Shown here: piece by piece, positions 1 to 8,546 of the stretch
Position numbering within the stretch: position 1 is the stretch's first letter
Layout of the letters: each line of letters begins with the position of its first letter
Assembly (NCBI GenBank): GCA_041166025.1
Contig: JBEAMJ010000069.1
Span: forward strand, 208,688-272,687
Direction: 5' to 3'
From: UBA7672 sp041166025
Lineage (GTDB): Bacteria > Pseudomonadota > Alphaproteobacteria > Caulobacterales > Hyphomonadaceae
DNA length: 64,000 bases
Notes under the pieces: model-generated
The model's database searches: none
Told to the model about the DNA's origin: nothing
The model's input: only the letters and a program-made list of their open reading frames with translations
Program-made: the position numbers and the translations under genes

Positions 1-267
1 GTTATTGCTCCGGATGTGGCGCCTGCGCCCCAGCCAGCGCCTGCTCCGGAGGAAGCCCCGGCGGCGCCCGTCGAGGCGTTGAGGCCTGCGGACGCCGTCA
101 CGCCCCTCCCAGGGGGCGTTCGCGACAGTGCGATGGTTGCGCCCACCCCGGCGCCGCAGGCCGAGTCGAACATGATCGAGATCGGGTTGATCGTGGTGGG
201 CGTCGCGATCGTCGTGTTCGCGCTGTATCTGGGCTATCGCCGCTGGAAGGAATGGCGGCAGCGCTGA
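1..267 (+). CDS. C-terminal part of a Pro/Ala-rich single-pass membrane protein (5' end outside window)
   Basis: The frame is open from base 1, so the start lies upstream of the window. About 88 codons are visible. The first 55 are a low-complexity Pro/Ala/Glu linker, followed by one hydrophobic helix (IGLIVVGVAIVVFALYLGY) and a short basic tail (RRWKEWRQR). That layout suggests a C-terminal membrane anchor with the tail in the cytoplasm. The function cannot be told from this fragment. It converges with the crotonase gene, with only 4 bp between the stop codons. Confidence 0.6.
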   Translation, partial: VIAPDVAPAPQPAPAPEEAPAAPVEALRPADAVTPLPGGVRDSAMVAPTPAPQAESNMIEIGLIVVGVAIVVFALYLGYRRWKEWRQR

Positions 268-271
268 GTGT

Positions 272-1066
272 TCAATCGCCGGTAAAGCGTGGGGCGCGGC
301 CTTCAAGAAAGGAAGCAACGCCTTCGGCATAGTCATCTGACTGCTGCATCAGGGCGAAGGCTTCGAGATCGCGATACGCGGTGGCTTGTGACAGCGCGAG
401 CGCTGCAACGTTCACGTCGCGCTTGACCATTTTCAGCGCGGTGGGCGGCAGCGCTGCTGCAGCTTCTGCAAGCACCATGGCGCGGGCGAGGGCCTGCCCA
501 TCCTCGGCGACAGCGTCGGCAAGACCCCAGGCATGCGCAGTCTCGGCATCGATCTTCTCGCACAGGGCTGCGAGCCGCTTGGCGCGGGCCGGGCCGACCA
601 GCGCCGTCATGCGCGGGATGGATCCCCAGCTCATGTTCATTCCGCGCGCGACCTCGGGCACATAGATGCGCGCCGATCTCGCCATCACGCGAAGGTCGCA
701 GGCGACGGCCAGCGCGGCGCCGCCGCCGACGCACCAGCCTTCGATCGCCATGATCGTGATTGCGTCGATCTTTTCCCACGCCTCGCACATCTCGGGTCCT
801 GCGCGCAGGCCAATGCGTCGTTCGGCCAGGCCCTTGTCCTGCTGCCCCGCGCGGGCCGGGTCCTTGAGGTCCGCGCCGAGCGAGAAGTTGCGGAGATTGC
901 CGGTCAGGATCACGGCAGAGATGTCAGGGCAGGCATGGAAACCCCGCGCCGCTTCGGCGAGCTGACGCAGGGCCTCGGCCGACAGCGCATTGGCCTTGTC
1001 GCCACGGTCAAAGCGAACGGTCGCGATGCGGCCCGATGTTTCGATAGTGACGTATGTTTCGCTCAA
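272..1066 (-). CDS. Enoyl-CoA hydratase/isomerase (crotonase) family protein
   Basis: 264 residues, the normal crotonase length. The oxyanion-hole segments are visible: SLGADLKDP near residue 65 and WCVGGGAALAVACD near residue 110. The glutamate equivalent to Glu144 of rat crotonase is alanine (GGGAALA), while the second acidic position (VPEVARG) is kept. Simple 2-enoyl-CoA hydration is therefore not assured; an isomerase or other crotonase reaction is possible. The start is a TTG at 1066, chosen because GGAGG lies 7 nt upstream and no ATG gives a family-like N-terminus. It is divergent from the thiolase at 1223, and together they suggest acyl-CoA degradation. Confidence 0.85.
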   Translation of the reverse strand: MSETYVTIETSGRIATVRFDRGDKANALSAEALRQLAEAARGFHACPDISAVILTGNLRNFSLGADLKDPARAGQQDKGLAERRIGLRAGPEMCEAWEKIDAITIMAIEGWCVGGGAALAVACDLRVMARSARIYVPEVARGMNMSWGSIPRMTALVGPARAKRLAALCEKIDAETAHAWGLADAVAEDGQALARAMVLAEAAAALPPTALKMVKRDVNVAALALSQATAYRDLEAFALMQQSDDYAEGVASFLEGRAPRFTGD

Positions 1067-1222
1067 TCTCGCGCCTCCAGCACTGCGCCAAGGTATGCGT
1101 TTTCCGGTCGGAGGCGTCCATTGGCATAGCCGTCGCCATCGCCGGAAACCCCGGCGGCAGCTTGACGGCGCTGGGGGGGAGGAAGAATGTGCGCCGCACG
1201 TTGAAAAGGAAGGTTTTGCCTC

Positions 1223-2404
1223 ATGAGCGCAGCGGATCCGGTGGTCATCGTAGGTATGGCGCGCACCCCGATGGGCGGCCTGCTCGGCGAACTGGGCGGA
1301 TTCACCGCCAGTGAGCTGGGCGCCGTGGCGATCGAGGGGGCGGTGAAGGAAGCAGGCGTCAAGGGCGAGGACGTCGACCTGGTGTACATGGGTAACTGCC
1401 TCCCGGCCGGCCAGGGCCAGGCGCCGGCGCGCCAGGCTGGCATCAAGGCCAAGCTCCCGAAGGGCGCACAGGCGACCACGATCAACAAGATGTGCGGGTC
1501 TGGCATGCAGGCGGCGGTACTGGGCCGCAATGCCATCCTGGCCGGCGAGGCGACCGTGGTGGTCGCGGGCGGCATGGAAAGCATGACCAACGCACCGCAC
1601 CTGGTCGACCTGCGCAAGGGACACAAATATGGCGCGGCCGGCATGAAGGACCACATGGCGACCGATGGTCTCGAGGACGCCTACCAGGGCGGCGCCATGG
1701 GCAATTTCGCCGACATGATTGCCCGCGAGTACCAGTTCACGCGGGAGCAGCAGGACAATTACGCGCTGGAGACGCTCGCGCGCGCGCAGGCCGCCACCAA
1801 GGAGGGCCGCTTCAAGCGCGAGATCGCGCCCGTCACCGTCAAGGGTAAGGCAGGCGATGTGACGGTTGACACGGACGAGCTGCCGCGTCTGGCCAAGCCG
1901 GAGAAGATCCCTCAGCTCAAACCAGCCTTCTCGAAGGAGGGCACCGTGACAGCTGCCAACGCCTCCGCCATCTCCGATGGCGCTGCAGCGCTGGTGCTGA
2001 TGAAGGAGTCGGAGGCGAAAAAGCGCGGGCTGAAGCCGTTGGCGAGGATCGTATCGACCGCTGCCCACAGCCACGAGCCCGCCTATTTCACGACGGCGCC
2101 GGTGCCGGCCATGCAGAAGGCGCTCGCGAAGGCGGGCTGGAAGGCCTCCGACGTCGATCTGTGGGAGATCAATGAGGCTTTCGCTGTCGTGCCAATGATC
2201 GCCATGAAGGAGCTCGGCATCGGCCACGACAAGGTCAATGTGAATGGCGGCGCCTGTGCGCTTGGGCATCCGATTGGCGCTTCGGGCGCACGGGTGGTCG
2301 TGACGCTGATCAACGCAATGGAGCAGAAGGGCGCAAAGCGTGGCATGGCCGCACTCTGCATCGGCGGGGGTGAAGGCATCGCGATGGCGATCGAGCGGGC
2401 CTGA
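1223..2404 (+). CDS. Acetyl-CoA C-acyltransferase (thiolase)
   Basis: 393 residues, full thiolase length. The nucleophilic cysteine is C91 (NKMCGSGMQ). The C-terminal active-site blocks are NVNGGACALGHPIGASG (His about 349) and CIGGGEG (Cys about 379). The enzyme condenses or cleaves acetyl-CoA and acyl-CoA thioesters in the cytoplasm. Whether it works in beta-oxidation or as the PhaA-type step of PHB synthesis cannot be decided from sequence alone. Purine-rich AAGGAAGG precedes the ATG. The RidA gene starts 2 nt after its stop, so the two are probably co-transcribed and coupled. Confidence 0.92.
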   Translation: MSAADPVVIVGMARTPMGGLLGELGGFTASELGAVAIEGAVKEAGVKGEDVDLVYMGNCLPAGQGQAPARQAGIKAKLPKGAQATTINKMCGSGMQAAVLGRNAILAGEATVVVAGGMESMTNAPHLVDLRKGHKYGAAGMKDHMATDGLEDAYQGGAMGNFADMIAREYQFTREQQDNYALETLARAQAATKEGRFKREIAPVTVKGKAGDVTVDTDELPRLAKPEKIPQLKPAFSKEGTVTAANASAISDGAAALVLMKESEAKKRGLKPLARIVSTAAHSHEPAYFTTAPVPAMQKALAKAGWKASDVDLWEINEAFAVVPMIAMKELGIGHDKVNVNGGACALGHPIGASGARVVVTLINAMEQKGAKRGMAALCIGGGEGIAMAIERA

Positions 2405-2406
2405 CA

Positions 2407-2796
2407 ATGGCCGGTGATGTGGTGAAAGTCCCCAGCGGATCGAAGCTGGGGCTGGGCTTCTCGCGTGCCGTGCGCGTGGGGGATATGGTGTTCGTTTCGG
2501 GGTGCGCTCCGATCGCGCCGGACGGCTCGGTCGCCGCCCCCGGCGATGTGAAAGGGCAGACCCGGCGTTGCCTCGAAATCATCGAGGGCGCGCTGGTGCA
2601 GGCCGGCGCCGACATCAAGCACGTTGTCCGCACACGGGTTTTCCTCACCGACATGAGCCGGTGGAAGGAGGCAGGCGAGGTGCATGGCGAGGTATTCGGC
2701 GAGATCGAGCCTGCCACCTCCTTCCTCGGCACAAGCGCGCTCATCAACCCCGGCTGGCTGGTCGAAATCGAAGCCGACGCCGTGCTGTCGCGCTAG
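2407..2796 (+). CDS. RidA/YjgF/UK114 family protein
   Basis: 129 residues, the usual size of a RidA subunit; these form trimers in the cytoplasm. The fold is recognisable from GDMVFVSGCAPIAPDG, the QTRRCLEIIEGALVQAGAD helix, VVRTRVFLTDMSRWKEA and the C-terminal VEIEADAVLSR. Classical RidA deaminates reactive enamine/imine intermediates and has an invariant Arg near position 105; here the C-terminal region ends LVEIEADAVLS, so the catalytic arginine should be checked by alignment. It starts 2 nt after the thiolase stop, which suggests a thiolase-linked job rather than the isoleucine pathway. Confidence 0.88.
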   Translation: MAGDVVKVPSGSKLGLGFSRAVRVGDMVFVSGCAPIAPDGSVAAPGDVKGQTRRCLEIIEGALVQAGADIKHVVRTRVFLTDMSRWKEAGEVHGEVFGEIEPATSFLGTSALINPGWLVEIEADAVLSR

Positions 2797-2936
2797 CTGC
2801 AGGTCGTGCTTGCGGCGGCGCCCCGCTCGGGCATGTTCCCGCGGGCTGGCCCGGAGCGGTTCTGGTTGGAGTGTTGGGACATGACCTCTAGTTTGGCGGC
2901 TTCGAAGCCCGCCCGCGTACAACCAAAGCCAAACCC

Positions 2937-3443
2937 GTGATCGCAATCCTGGACGCCGCTTATTCGGGAGAAGCTTCCGTGGCGGCGTGCCTGACGGCGG
3001 AAGACTGGCCGTCCGCTGCCCCGATCGCCGAGTTCACCCACCGCGCCGGTCAGGCGGAAGCCTATGCATCCGGCCAGCTCTACCGGCGCGAAATGCCATT
3101 GCTGATGTCAGTGCTCGCCATGCTGCCCGAACGGCCGCGCGTCATCGTGATCGACGGCTATGTATGGCTCGATGCCGATGGCCGGAAGGGTCTCGGCGCC
3201 CACCTGTTCGAGACGCTGCGCGGACGTACTGCAGTGGTCGGCCTCGCCAAGACGCGTTTTGCCGGTGCTGAGCAGTGGGTCGAGCAGGTTGTGCGCGGTA
3301 ACGGCGCCAATCCGCTCTGGGTGACGGCAGCGGGCATCACGCTCAGCGAAGCCGTTGCCGGCGTCAAACGCATGCACGGCGCCAGCCGCATCCCGACCCT
3401 GGTCGGTCGCGTCGATCAGCTGGCGCGCAAGACGCTGGGTTGA
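2937..3443 (+). CDS. nfi: Short endonuclease V (deoxyinosine 3'-endonuclease) homologue
   Basis: 168 residues against about 220 for E. coli Nfi. The protein begins directly at the first catalytic strand. Acidic residues match EndoV: D6 (AILDAAYSG, like D35), E52 (YRREMPLL, like E89) and D73 (VIDGYVWLDADG, like D110). The R-K-GLGAHL segment and the C-terminal GITLSEAVAGVKR helix also fit. The family nicks DNA or RNA near deaminated purines. The start is GTG at 2937, in the tetranucleotide GTGA that closes a 19-codon frame beginning at 2881 with ATG. Translation may be coupled to that short frame, or the two may be one gene split by a shift. A stop at 2889 rules out a longer in-frame start. Confidence 0.75.
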   Translation: MIAILDAAYSGEASVAACLTAEDWPSAAPIAEFTHRAGQAEAYASGQLYRREMPLLMSVLAMLPERPRVIVIDGYVWLDADGRKGLGAHLFETLRGRTAVVGLAKTRFAGAEQWVEQVVRGNGANPLWVTAAGITLSEAVAGVKRMHGASRIPTLVGRVDQLARKTLG

Positions 3444-3508
3444 TTGGCTGGGCCTTGGCCCGTCTGCAACCGGGGGATACGGTCCAGCCAAGCACGCGGG
3501 AGGCCTTC

Positions 3509-4561
3509 ATGCTCAGTTACGATGTCTGCGAGTGCGGTGCGCCGCTGCAGAGGATCGAACGCGAGACGCCCAGCCCACGAGGGTCGGAGGTGGTGCTGCG
3601 CATTGTTGCGGCGGGCGTGTGCCATTCAGACCTGCACATCTGGGATGGCTATTACGATATCGGCGGCGGCCAGAAGCTCAAGCTGCAGGATCGTGGCGTG
3701 AAGCTGCCACTGACCATGGGCCACGAGAATGTCGGCGAGGTCGTCGCGGTCGGCCCCGATGCCAGGGGTGTGAGCGCAGGGGACATCCGGCTGGTCCATC
3801 CATGGATGGGATGCGGCGAATGCCTGGTGTGTCGGCGCGGGGATGAAAACCTCTGCGTCAAGCCGTGCAGCGTCGGGGTGCATCGGTCCGGTGGTTTCGC
3901 CACCCATCTGCTGGTCCCCCACCCGCGATACCTCCTTGATATCGGCTCGCTTGCGCCTGAGCGCGCCGCGCCGCTGGCCTGCTCGGGTGTGACCGCCTTC
4001 AGCGCGCTGAAGAAGGCGAGCGATACCCTGGCGGACGAGCCGGTTGTGATGATCGGCGCTGGCGGTGTGGGCCTCATGGCCCTGGCGCTGCACCGCAAGA
4101 TGGGCGGCAAATCCGCCATCATGGTGGACATCGATCCCGCCAAGCGTGAAGCGGCTCTCAAGGCCGGTGCAACGCAGGCCATCGACGGCGCCGCGAAGGA
4201 CGCGCTCGACCAGATTCGCGCGGCGACAGGCGGCGGGTCATGGGCGACCATCGATTTCGTGGGCGCTGGCCCCACCGTGAAGCTCGGCCTCGATGCCGCG
4301 ATCAAGGGCGGGAAGGTGATCGTCGTTGGGCTCTATGGCGGCGACGTCGTTGTGCCGACGCCGTTCCTGCCCATGCGGGCATTGACGCTGCAGGGCAGCT
4401 ATGTCGGCAGTCTCAACGAAATCGCCGAACTACTCGATCTGGTGAACCGGAAGGGTGCGCCCGACGTGCCGGTGGCCACCCGACCGCTGGATCAGGTCAA
4501 CGCCGCGCTCAACGATCTTCGGGCTGGCAAGGTCATCGGGCGCCTCGTGATGGCGCCGTAG
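3509..4561 (+). CDS. Zinc-dependent alcohol dehydrogenase (MDR superfamily)
   Basis: 350 residues. Catalytic zinc ligands C38 (GVCHSDLH) and H71/E72 (MGHENVGEV) are present, as are the four structural-zinc cysteines at 102, 105, 108 and 116. The Rossmann motif is VVMIGAGGVGLMAL. The protein should oxidise an alcohol, or reduce an aldehyde, with NAD(P); the substrate is not deducible. The ATG at 3509 is chosen over longer frames because a GGGAGG ribosome site lies 5-6 nt upstream and the protein then begins like the family. The next gene starts 8 nt after its stop. Confidence 0.9.
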   Translation: MLSYDVCECGAPLQRIERETPSPRGSEVVLRIVAAGVCHSDLHIWDGYYDIGGGQKLKLQDRGVKLPLTMGHENVGEVVAVGPDARGVSAGDIRLVHPWMGCGECLVCRRGDENLCVKPCSVGVHRSGGFATHLLVPHPRYLLDIGSLAPERAAPLACSGVTAFSALKKASDTLADEPVVMIGAGGVGLMALALHRKMGGKSAIMVDIDPAKREAALKAGATQAIDGAAKDALDQIRAATGGGSWATIDFVGAGPTVKLGLDAAIKGGKVIVVGLYGGDVVVPTPFLPMRALTLQGSYVGSLNEIAELLDLVNRKGAPDVPVATRPLDQVNAALNDLRAGKVIGRLVMAP

Positions 4562-4569
4562 GAGCCGGC

Positions 4570-5628
4570 ATGGTCACGGTGCTCGAGGAGTTTCGTCTCC
4601 AGTCGCGCTTCTGCGGCGACTTCGGTTCACCCTTCACCGCCCAGCTGCTGGCGCGCGCGGCCGATGATCTCGACGCCGGCGGCGTCGTGGCGGAGCTGAT
4701 CGGCGGCTGGCATGGAAATCCGCGCGTCGATGCGGTCTCGCTCCGGTTCGCCGGGGCGCTCCATGCTGCCGCCTTGACAGGCCGCGACCTCGTCCTCGCC
4801 GCTGAGTACCCTGTCATGCGTCCGGACTGGTCCATGGATCGCATCTGGCCGCTTGCGGCAGCCTTCGCGCGCCGGGAGGAAGCATGGATGCGCGACTTCA
4901 TGCGCTCGCCGCCGCAGACAAACGAGACGGGGCGGTCGACTGGCCTTGCCTGCGGTTTCCTGTGGCTGGCCGAGCGCATGCCTCAGCCCTTCCATATGCA
5001 CGAGCTGGGCGCCAGTGCGGGGCTCAATCTCAACTGGGACCGCTTTGCCTATGCGCATCCGGCATGGGGCAGGCAAGCCGTGGCAGGGCCGTTTATGCCG
5101 ACGGCCATCACAGGCCGACCGCCTGCATGGCGTGACATCATCATCGCGTCCCGCGCGGCGTGCGACCAGAATCCACTCGATGTGAACAACGCCGAGGATC
5201 GGCTCCGCCTGCGCGCCTATGTCTGGGCCGACCAGACGGCGCGGCTGGAACGACTCGACGCGGCCCTGGCGCTGGCCTGCGAAACAGGCGCGCGGGTTGA
5301 GAAGTCAGACGCAGCAGTCTGGCTGAGCGCGCAGCTTGCAGGTGCGCTTGCAGCTGGAACGACCGTCATCTACCACTCGGTCTTTCTGCAATATCCGCCG
5401 CGCGAGGTGCGACAGGCCATAGCCGATGCAATCGCAGCGGCCGGCGCGCGGACGACCATTGACTGTCAGCTCGCCCGTGTGAGCTTCGAGTCCGAGAGCG
5501 TTGTGGGCGGACCGCATGGCTCTGCGCGCTACGTTCTCCACGTGACGCGTTGGGCGGATGGCCGGCGCAGCGATGCGACACTGGCCGAGGTCGATCCGCA
5601 CGGCCGCACGCTGAAGTGGCTGGACTGA
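4570..5628 (+). CDS. DUF2332 family protein
   Basis: 352 residues. Recognised as DUF2332 from the N-terminal region (FRLQSRFCGDFGSPFTAQLL), the central LHELGASAGLNLNWDRFAY-like segment (MHELGASAGLNLNWDRF) and VIYHSVFLQYPP near the C-terminus. The E-x-GASAGLNL block resembles the glycine-rich nucleotide-binding loop of class I methyltransferases, so a SAM-dependent activity is conceivable, but no biochemical role is established to my knowledge. GGAG lies 6 nt before the ATG. It sits 8 nt after the alcohol dehydrogenase and is probably in the same transcript. It converges with gcvPB (1 nt between stops). Confidence 0.8.
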   Translation: MVTVLEEFRLQSRFCGDFGSPFTAQLLARAADDLDAGGVVAELIGGWHGNPRVDAVSLRFAGALHAAALTGRDLVLAAEYPVMRPDWSMDRIWPLAAAFARREEAWMRDFMRSPPQTNETGRSTGLACGFLWLAERMPQPFHMHELGASAGLNLNWDRFAYAHPAWGRQAVAGPFMPTAITGRPPAWRDIIIASRAACDQNPLDVNNAEDRLRLRAYVWADQTARLERLDAALALACETGARVEKSDAAVWLSAQLAGALAAGTTVIYHSVFLQYPPREVRQAIADAIAAAGARTTIDCQLARVSFESESVVGGPHGSARYVLHVTRWADGRRSDATLAEVDPHGRTLKWLD

Positions 5629-5629
5629 C

Positions 5630-7201
5630 TTATTCTGCCGCCTTCAACGTTGGTGATTCCGGCGTCCATTTCAGGCGCGGCGATCGTGCGGCGCGTGTCT
5701 CATCGAGACGACGGGCCGGCGCGAGGTGCGGCGCGGTCTTCAGCGATGGATCCTTCTGAACCGCGCGGCGCGCGATCGAGGCCAGCGCATCGCAGAAGCG
5801 GTCGAGCTCGGCCTTGGATTCCGTTTCGGTCGGCTCGATCAGCATGGCGCCGTGGACGACGAGCGGGAAATACATCGTCATCGGGTGGTAACCCTCGTCG
5901 ATGAGGCCCTTGGCGATATCGATGGTTTCGATGCCCGTGTCCTTCAGGAAGCCGTCGGAGAACAGCGCTTCGTGCATGCAGTAGCCTTCGAATGCCGGCG
6001 ACATCATCGGCTTCAGCCGCGCGAGGATGTAGTTGGCGTTGAGAACGGCATCCTCCGCGACCTGGCGCAGGCCGTCTGCGCCGTGGCTCAGGATGTAGGC
6101 GAGGGCGCGCGTGAACATGCCCATCTGTCCGTGGAAGGCGCACATGCGCCCGAATGAGTCCGGCGCTTCCGAATGATGCTCGACAAAGCGCAGGCCCTCA
6201 GGCGTCTTCACGATGAAGGGCACCGGGGCATGCGGCGCCAGCGCCGCAGAGAGCACCGTCGGACCCGAACCGGGGCCGCCGCCGCCATGGGGCGTGGAGA
6301 AGGTCTTGTGCAGGTTGATGTGCATGGCGTCCACGCCGAGGTCGCCCGGCCGCACGCGGCCGACGATGGCATTGAAGTTTGCGCCGTCGCAATAGAAGTA
6401 GCCGCCGGCGGCGTGGATCAAGTCGGCAATTTCCTTGATGTCACGCTCGAACAGCCCGCAGGTGTTCGGGTTGGTGAGCATGATGCCTGCGACATCGGAG
6501 GAATCCGTCAGCTTGGCCTTGAGGTCTTCAAGATCGACACGGCCATCAGGTGCGGCGCTGATCTCGTCGATGATGAAGCCGCACTGGGCGGCGGTTGCCG
6601 GATTGGTGCCGTGGGCGGACACGGGCACCAGGACGCGCTTGCGCTTGTCGCCTTCGCCGCGGGCCATCAGGGCGGCGCGAATTGCAAGCATGCCTGCAAG
6701 TTCGCCATGAGCGCCAGCCTTCGGGCTCATCGCAACCGCGGGCATGTTGGTGAGCTTGCAGAGCCAGTCGGCCAGCTCTTCGATCACTTCGAGCGCGCCC
6801 TGGACGGTGGCCTGCGGCTGCATCGGGTGAACGTCGGCGAAGCCGGGCAGGCGTGCAACTTTTTCGTTCAGGCGCGGGTTGTGCTTCATCGTGCACGAAC
6901 CGAGCGGGAAAAGGCCAAGGTCGATCGCGTAGTTGCGCTGGCTGAGCCGCACATAGTGGCGGACGGCTTCCGGTTCGCTGAGGCCAGGCAGGCCGGTGGA
7001 GGTCCCGCGTGTGACGCCGCCGAGGCGGGACTTTGCGCCCCTGGGCCTGGCGAGATCGACGCCGGTCTTGTCGGTCGAGCCGATCTCGAAGATGAGCCCC
7101 TCGGCTTGCAGCAGGCCTTTCGAGCCGGAGACTGTTTGCGCCGCATGGCTGGCTTCGAGCGCGGAGATCGCGGTGGGACGGCCGGTGGAGTTCATGGTCA
7201 T
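5630..7201 (-). CDS. gcvPB: Glycine dehydrogenase (decarboxylating) subunit 2
   Basis: 523 residues; the C-terminal half of the P-protein, which is encoded by two genes here. The PLP lysine is in INLHKTFSTPHGGGGPG, and the SHGTNPAT-type motif (SAHGTNPATAAQCG) is present. With GcvPA it decarboxylates glycine and passes aminomethyl to the lipoyl arm of GcvH. The start at 7201 is in an ATGA overlap with the gcvPA stop, which indicates translational coupling and equal subunit supply. A longer frame upstream only runs through gcvPA. Last gene of the glycine-responsive operon. Confidence 0.95.
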   Translation of the reverse strand: MTMNSTGRPTAISALEASHAAQTVSGSKGLLQAEGLIFEIGSTDKTGVDLARPRGAKSRLGGVTRGTSTGLPGLSEPEAVRHYVRLSQRNYAIDLGLFPLGSCTMKHNPRLNEKVARLPGFADVHPMQPQATVQGALEVIEELADWLCKLTNMPAVAMSPKAGAHGELAGMLAIRAALMARGEGDKRKRVLVPVSAHGTNPATAAQCGFIIDEISAAPDGRVDLEDLKAKLTDSSDVAGIMLTNPNTCGLFERDIKEIADLIHAAGGYFYCDGANFNAIVGRVRPGDLGVDAMHINLHKTFSTPHGGGGPGSGPTVLSAALAPHAPVPFIVKTPEGLRFVEHHSEAPDSFGRMCAFHGQMGMFTRALAYILSHGADGLRQVAEDAVLNANYILARLKPMMSPAFEGYCMHEALFSDGFLKDTGIETIDIAKGLIDEGYHPMTMYFPLVVHGAMLIEPTETESKAELDRFCDALASIARRAVQKDPSLKTAPHLAPARRLDETRAARSPRLKWTPESPTLKAAE

Positions 7202-8544
7202 GAGAGCACCTTCGCCAGAGCGGCGGCATAAGCCTTGATATCTTCTGCGGTCACGCACTCGGTGGCCGCTGCGACGATGACGTTGTCCAGGCCAACGCCG
7301 GGGAACAGGCGGGACGCCCTGACGCCGCCAAGCACGTCGTGCTTCTCGAGAGCAGCGAGGACCTCGGCGGCAGGTTTCGGCGTCTCAAAGGCAATTTCGT
7401 TGAAGTAGCGGGTGGTCAGGACTTTCACGCCTTTGACGGCGCCAAGGGCGTCGGCAAGGTCGCAAGCCGCCTCGTGGTTCAGCGTCGCAAGTTGCCTCAG
7501 GCCCTTGTCGCCGAGCAGCGTCATGTGCGCGGTGAAGGCCAGCATGCAGAGGCCGCTGTTTGTGCAGATGTTCGACGTCGCTTTGTCGCGGCGGATGTGC
7601 TGTTCGCGCGTGGACAGCGTCAGCACGAAGCCGCGCCTGCCATCGGCATCCACCGTCTCGCCGCAAAGGCGGCCCGGCATCTGGCGCATGAATTTGGATT
7701 TGCAGGTGAACAGGCCAACATAAGGCCCGCCAAAGCCGAGCGGCACGCCGATCGACTGGCCTTCTCCAACTGCGATGTCTGCGCCCATCTCGCCGGGCGT
7801 CTTCACGAGGCCCAGCGCGACAACTTCGGTGAACACTGTGACGAGCAGCGCGCCCCTGGCATGAGCGGCCTCCGCGACAGGCGACAGGTCCGTGAGCGTG
7901 CCGAACACGTTGGGCGACTGCCCGATGACGCAGGCAGCTTCGTCCGTTACGGCCTTGGCGAGTTCCAGTTCGCCATCGATGGCTGGGTCCAGCTGGATGA
8001 CCTTGATGCCCGCTGCTTCGCACAGCGTGCGCGTGGTGTCGGCATAGTGGGGGTGCAATCCTCCCGACATGATGACGGTGTTCCGCTTTGTCACGCGGCA
8101 GGCCATGACGGCGGCTTCGGCGCAGGCGGTTGAGCCGTCATACATAGAGGCGTTGGCGACTTCCATGCCGGTCAGGGCCGCGACCTGGGTCTGGAATTCG
8201 AACATTGTCTGCAGCGTGCCCTGTGCGATCTCGGGCTGGTAGGGCGTGTAGGTGGTGAGGAATTCCGAGCGCTGGATGATGTGATCCACGCTCGCGGGAA
8301 TGTGGTGCTTGTAGGCGCCGCACCCGACGAAGAACGGGCCGTCCGAGGCCGCGCGATTTTTTTTCGCCAGACGCGCCATGTGCCGTTCAACCTCAAGCTC
8401 GCCCTGATGATCGGGCAGGCCGGGCACGGGCCCCTTGAGGCGTGCTGACGCCGGCACATCGCGGTAGAATTCGTCGACCGACTTCGCGCCGATCGCTTTC
8501 AGCATGTCCGCGCGGTCATCCGCGGCAAGGGGGAGGTAGCGCAT
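7198..8544 (-). CDS. gcvPA: Glycine dehydrogenase (decarboxylating) subunit 1
   Basis: 448 residues, typical of the split P-protein N-terminal subunit. Family landmarks are MRYLPLAADDRADML at the start, FVGCGAYKHHIPASVDHII, YTPYQPEIAQGTLQTMFEFQ and ANASMYDGSTACAEA. It forms the heterotetrameric P-protein with GcvPB. Its stop overlaps the gcvPB start by 4 nt, and the paiB-like gene ends only 2 nt upstream. It therefore belongs to one polycistron controlled by the riboswitch upstream of gcvT. Confidence 0.95.
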   Translation of the reverse strand: MRYLPLAADDRADMLKAIGAKSVDEFYRDVPASARLKGPVPGLPDHQGELEVERHMARLAKKNRAASDGPFFVGCGAYKHHIPASVDHIIQRSEFLTTYTPYQPEIAQGTLQTMFEFQTQVAALTGMEVANASMYDGSTACAEAAVMACRVTKRNTVIMSGGLHPHYADTTRTLCEAAGIKVIQLDPAIDGELELAKAVTDEAACVIGQSPNVFGTLTDLSPVAEAAHARGALLVTVFTEVVALGLVKTPGEMGADIAVGEGQSIGVPLGFGGPYVGLFTCKSKFMRQMPGRLCGETVDADGRRGFVLTLSTREQHIRRDKATSNICTNSGLCMLAFTAHMTLLGDKGLRQLATLNHEAACDLADALGAVKGVKVLTTRYFNEIAFETPKPAAEVLAALEKHDVLGGVRASRLFPGVGLDNVIVAAATECVTAEDIKAYAAALAKVLS

Positions 8545-8546
8545 GT

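Noticed and set aside
272..2407. A 711-codon open frame on the minus strand covering both the crotonase and the thiolase region.
   Set aside because: Only its last 264 codons look like a protein; the rest is Arg/His-rich antisense of the thiolase gene, a usual effect of GC-rich codon use.
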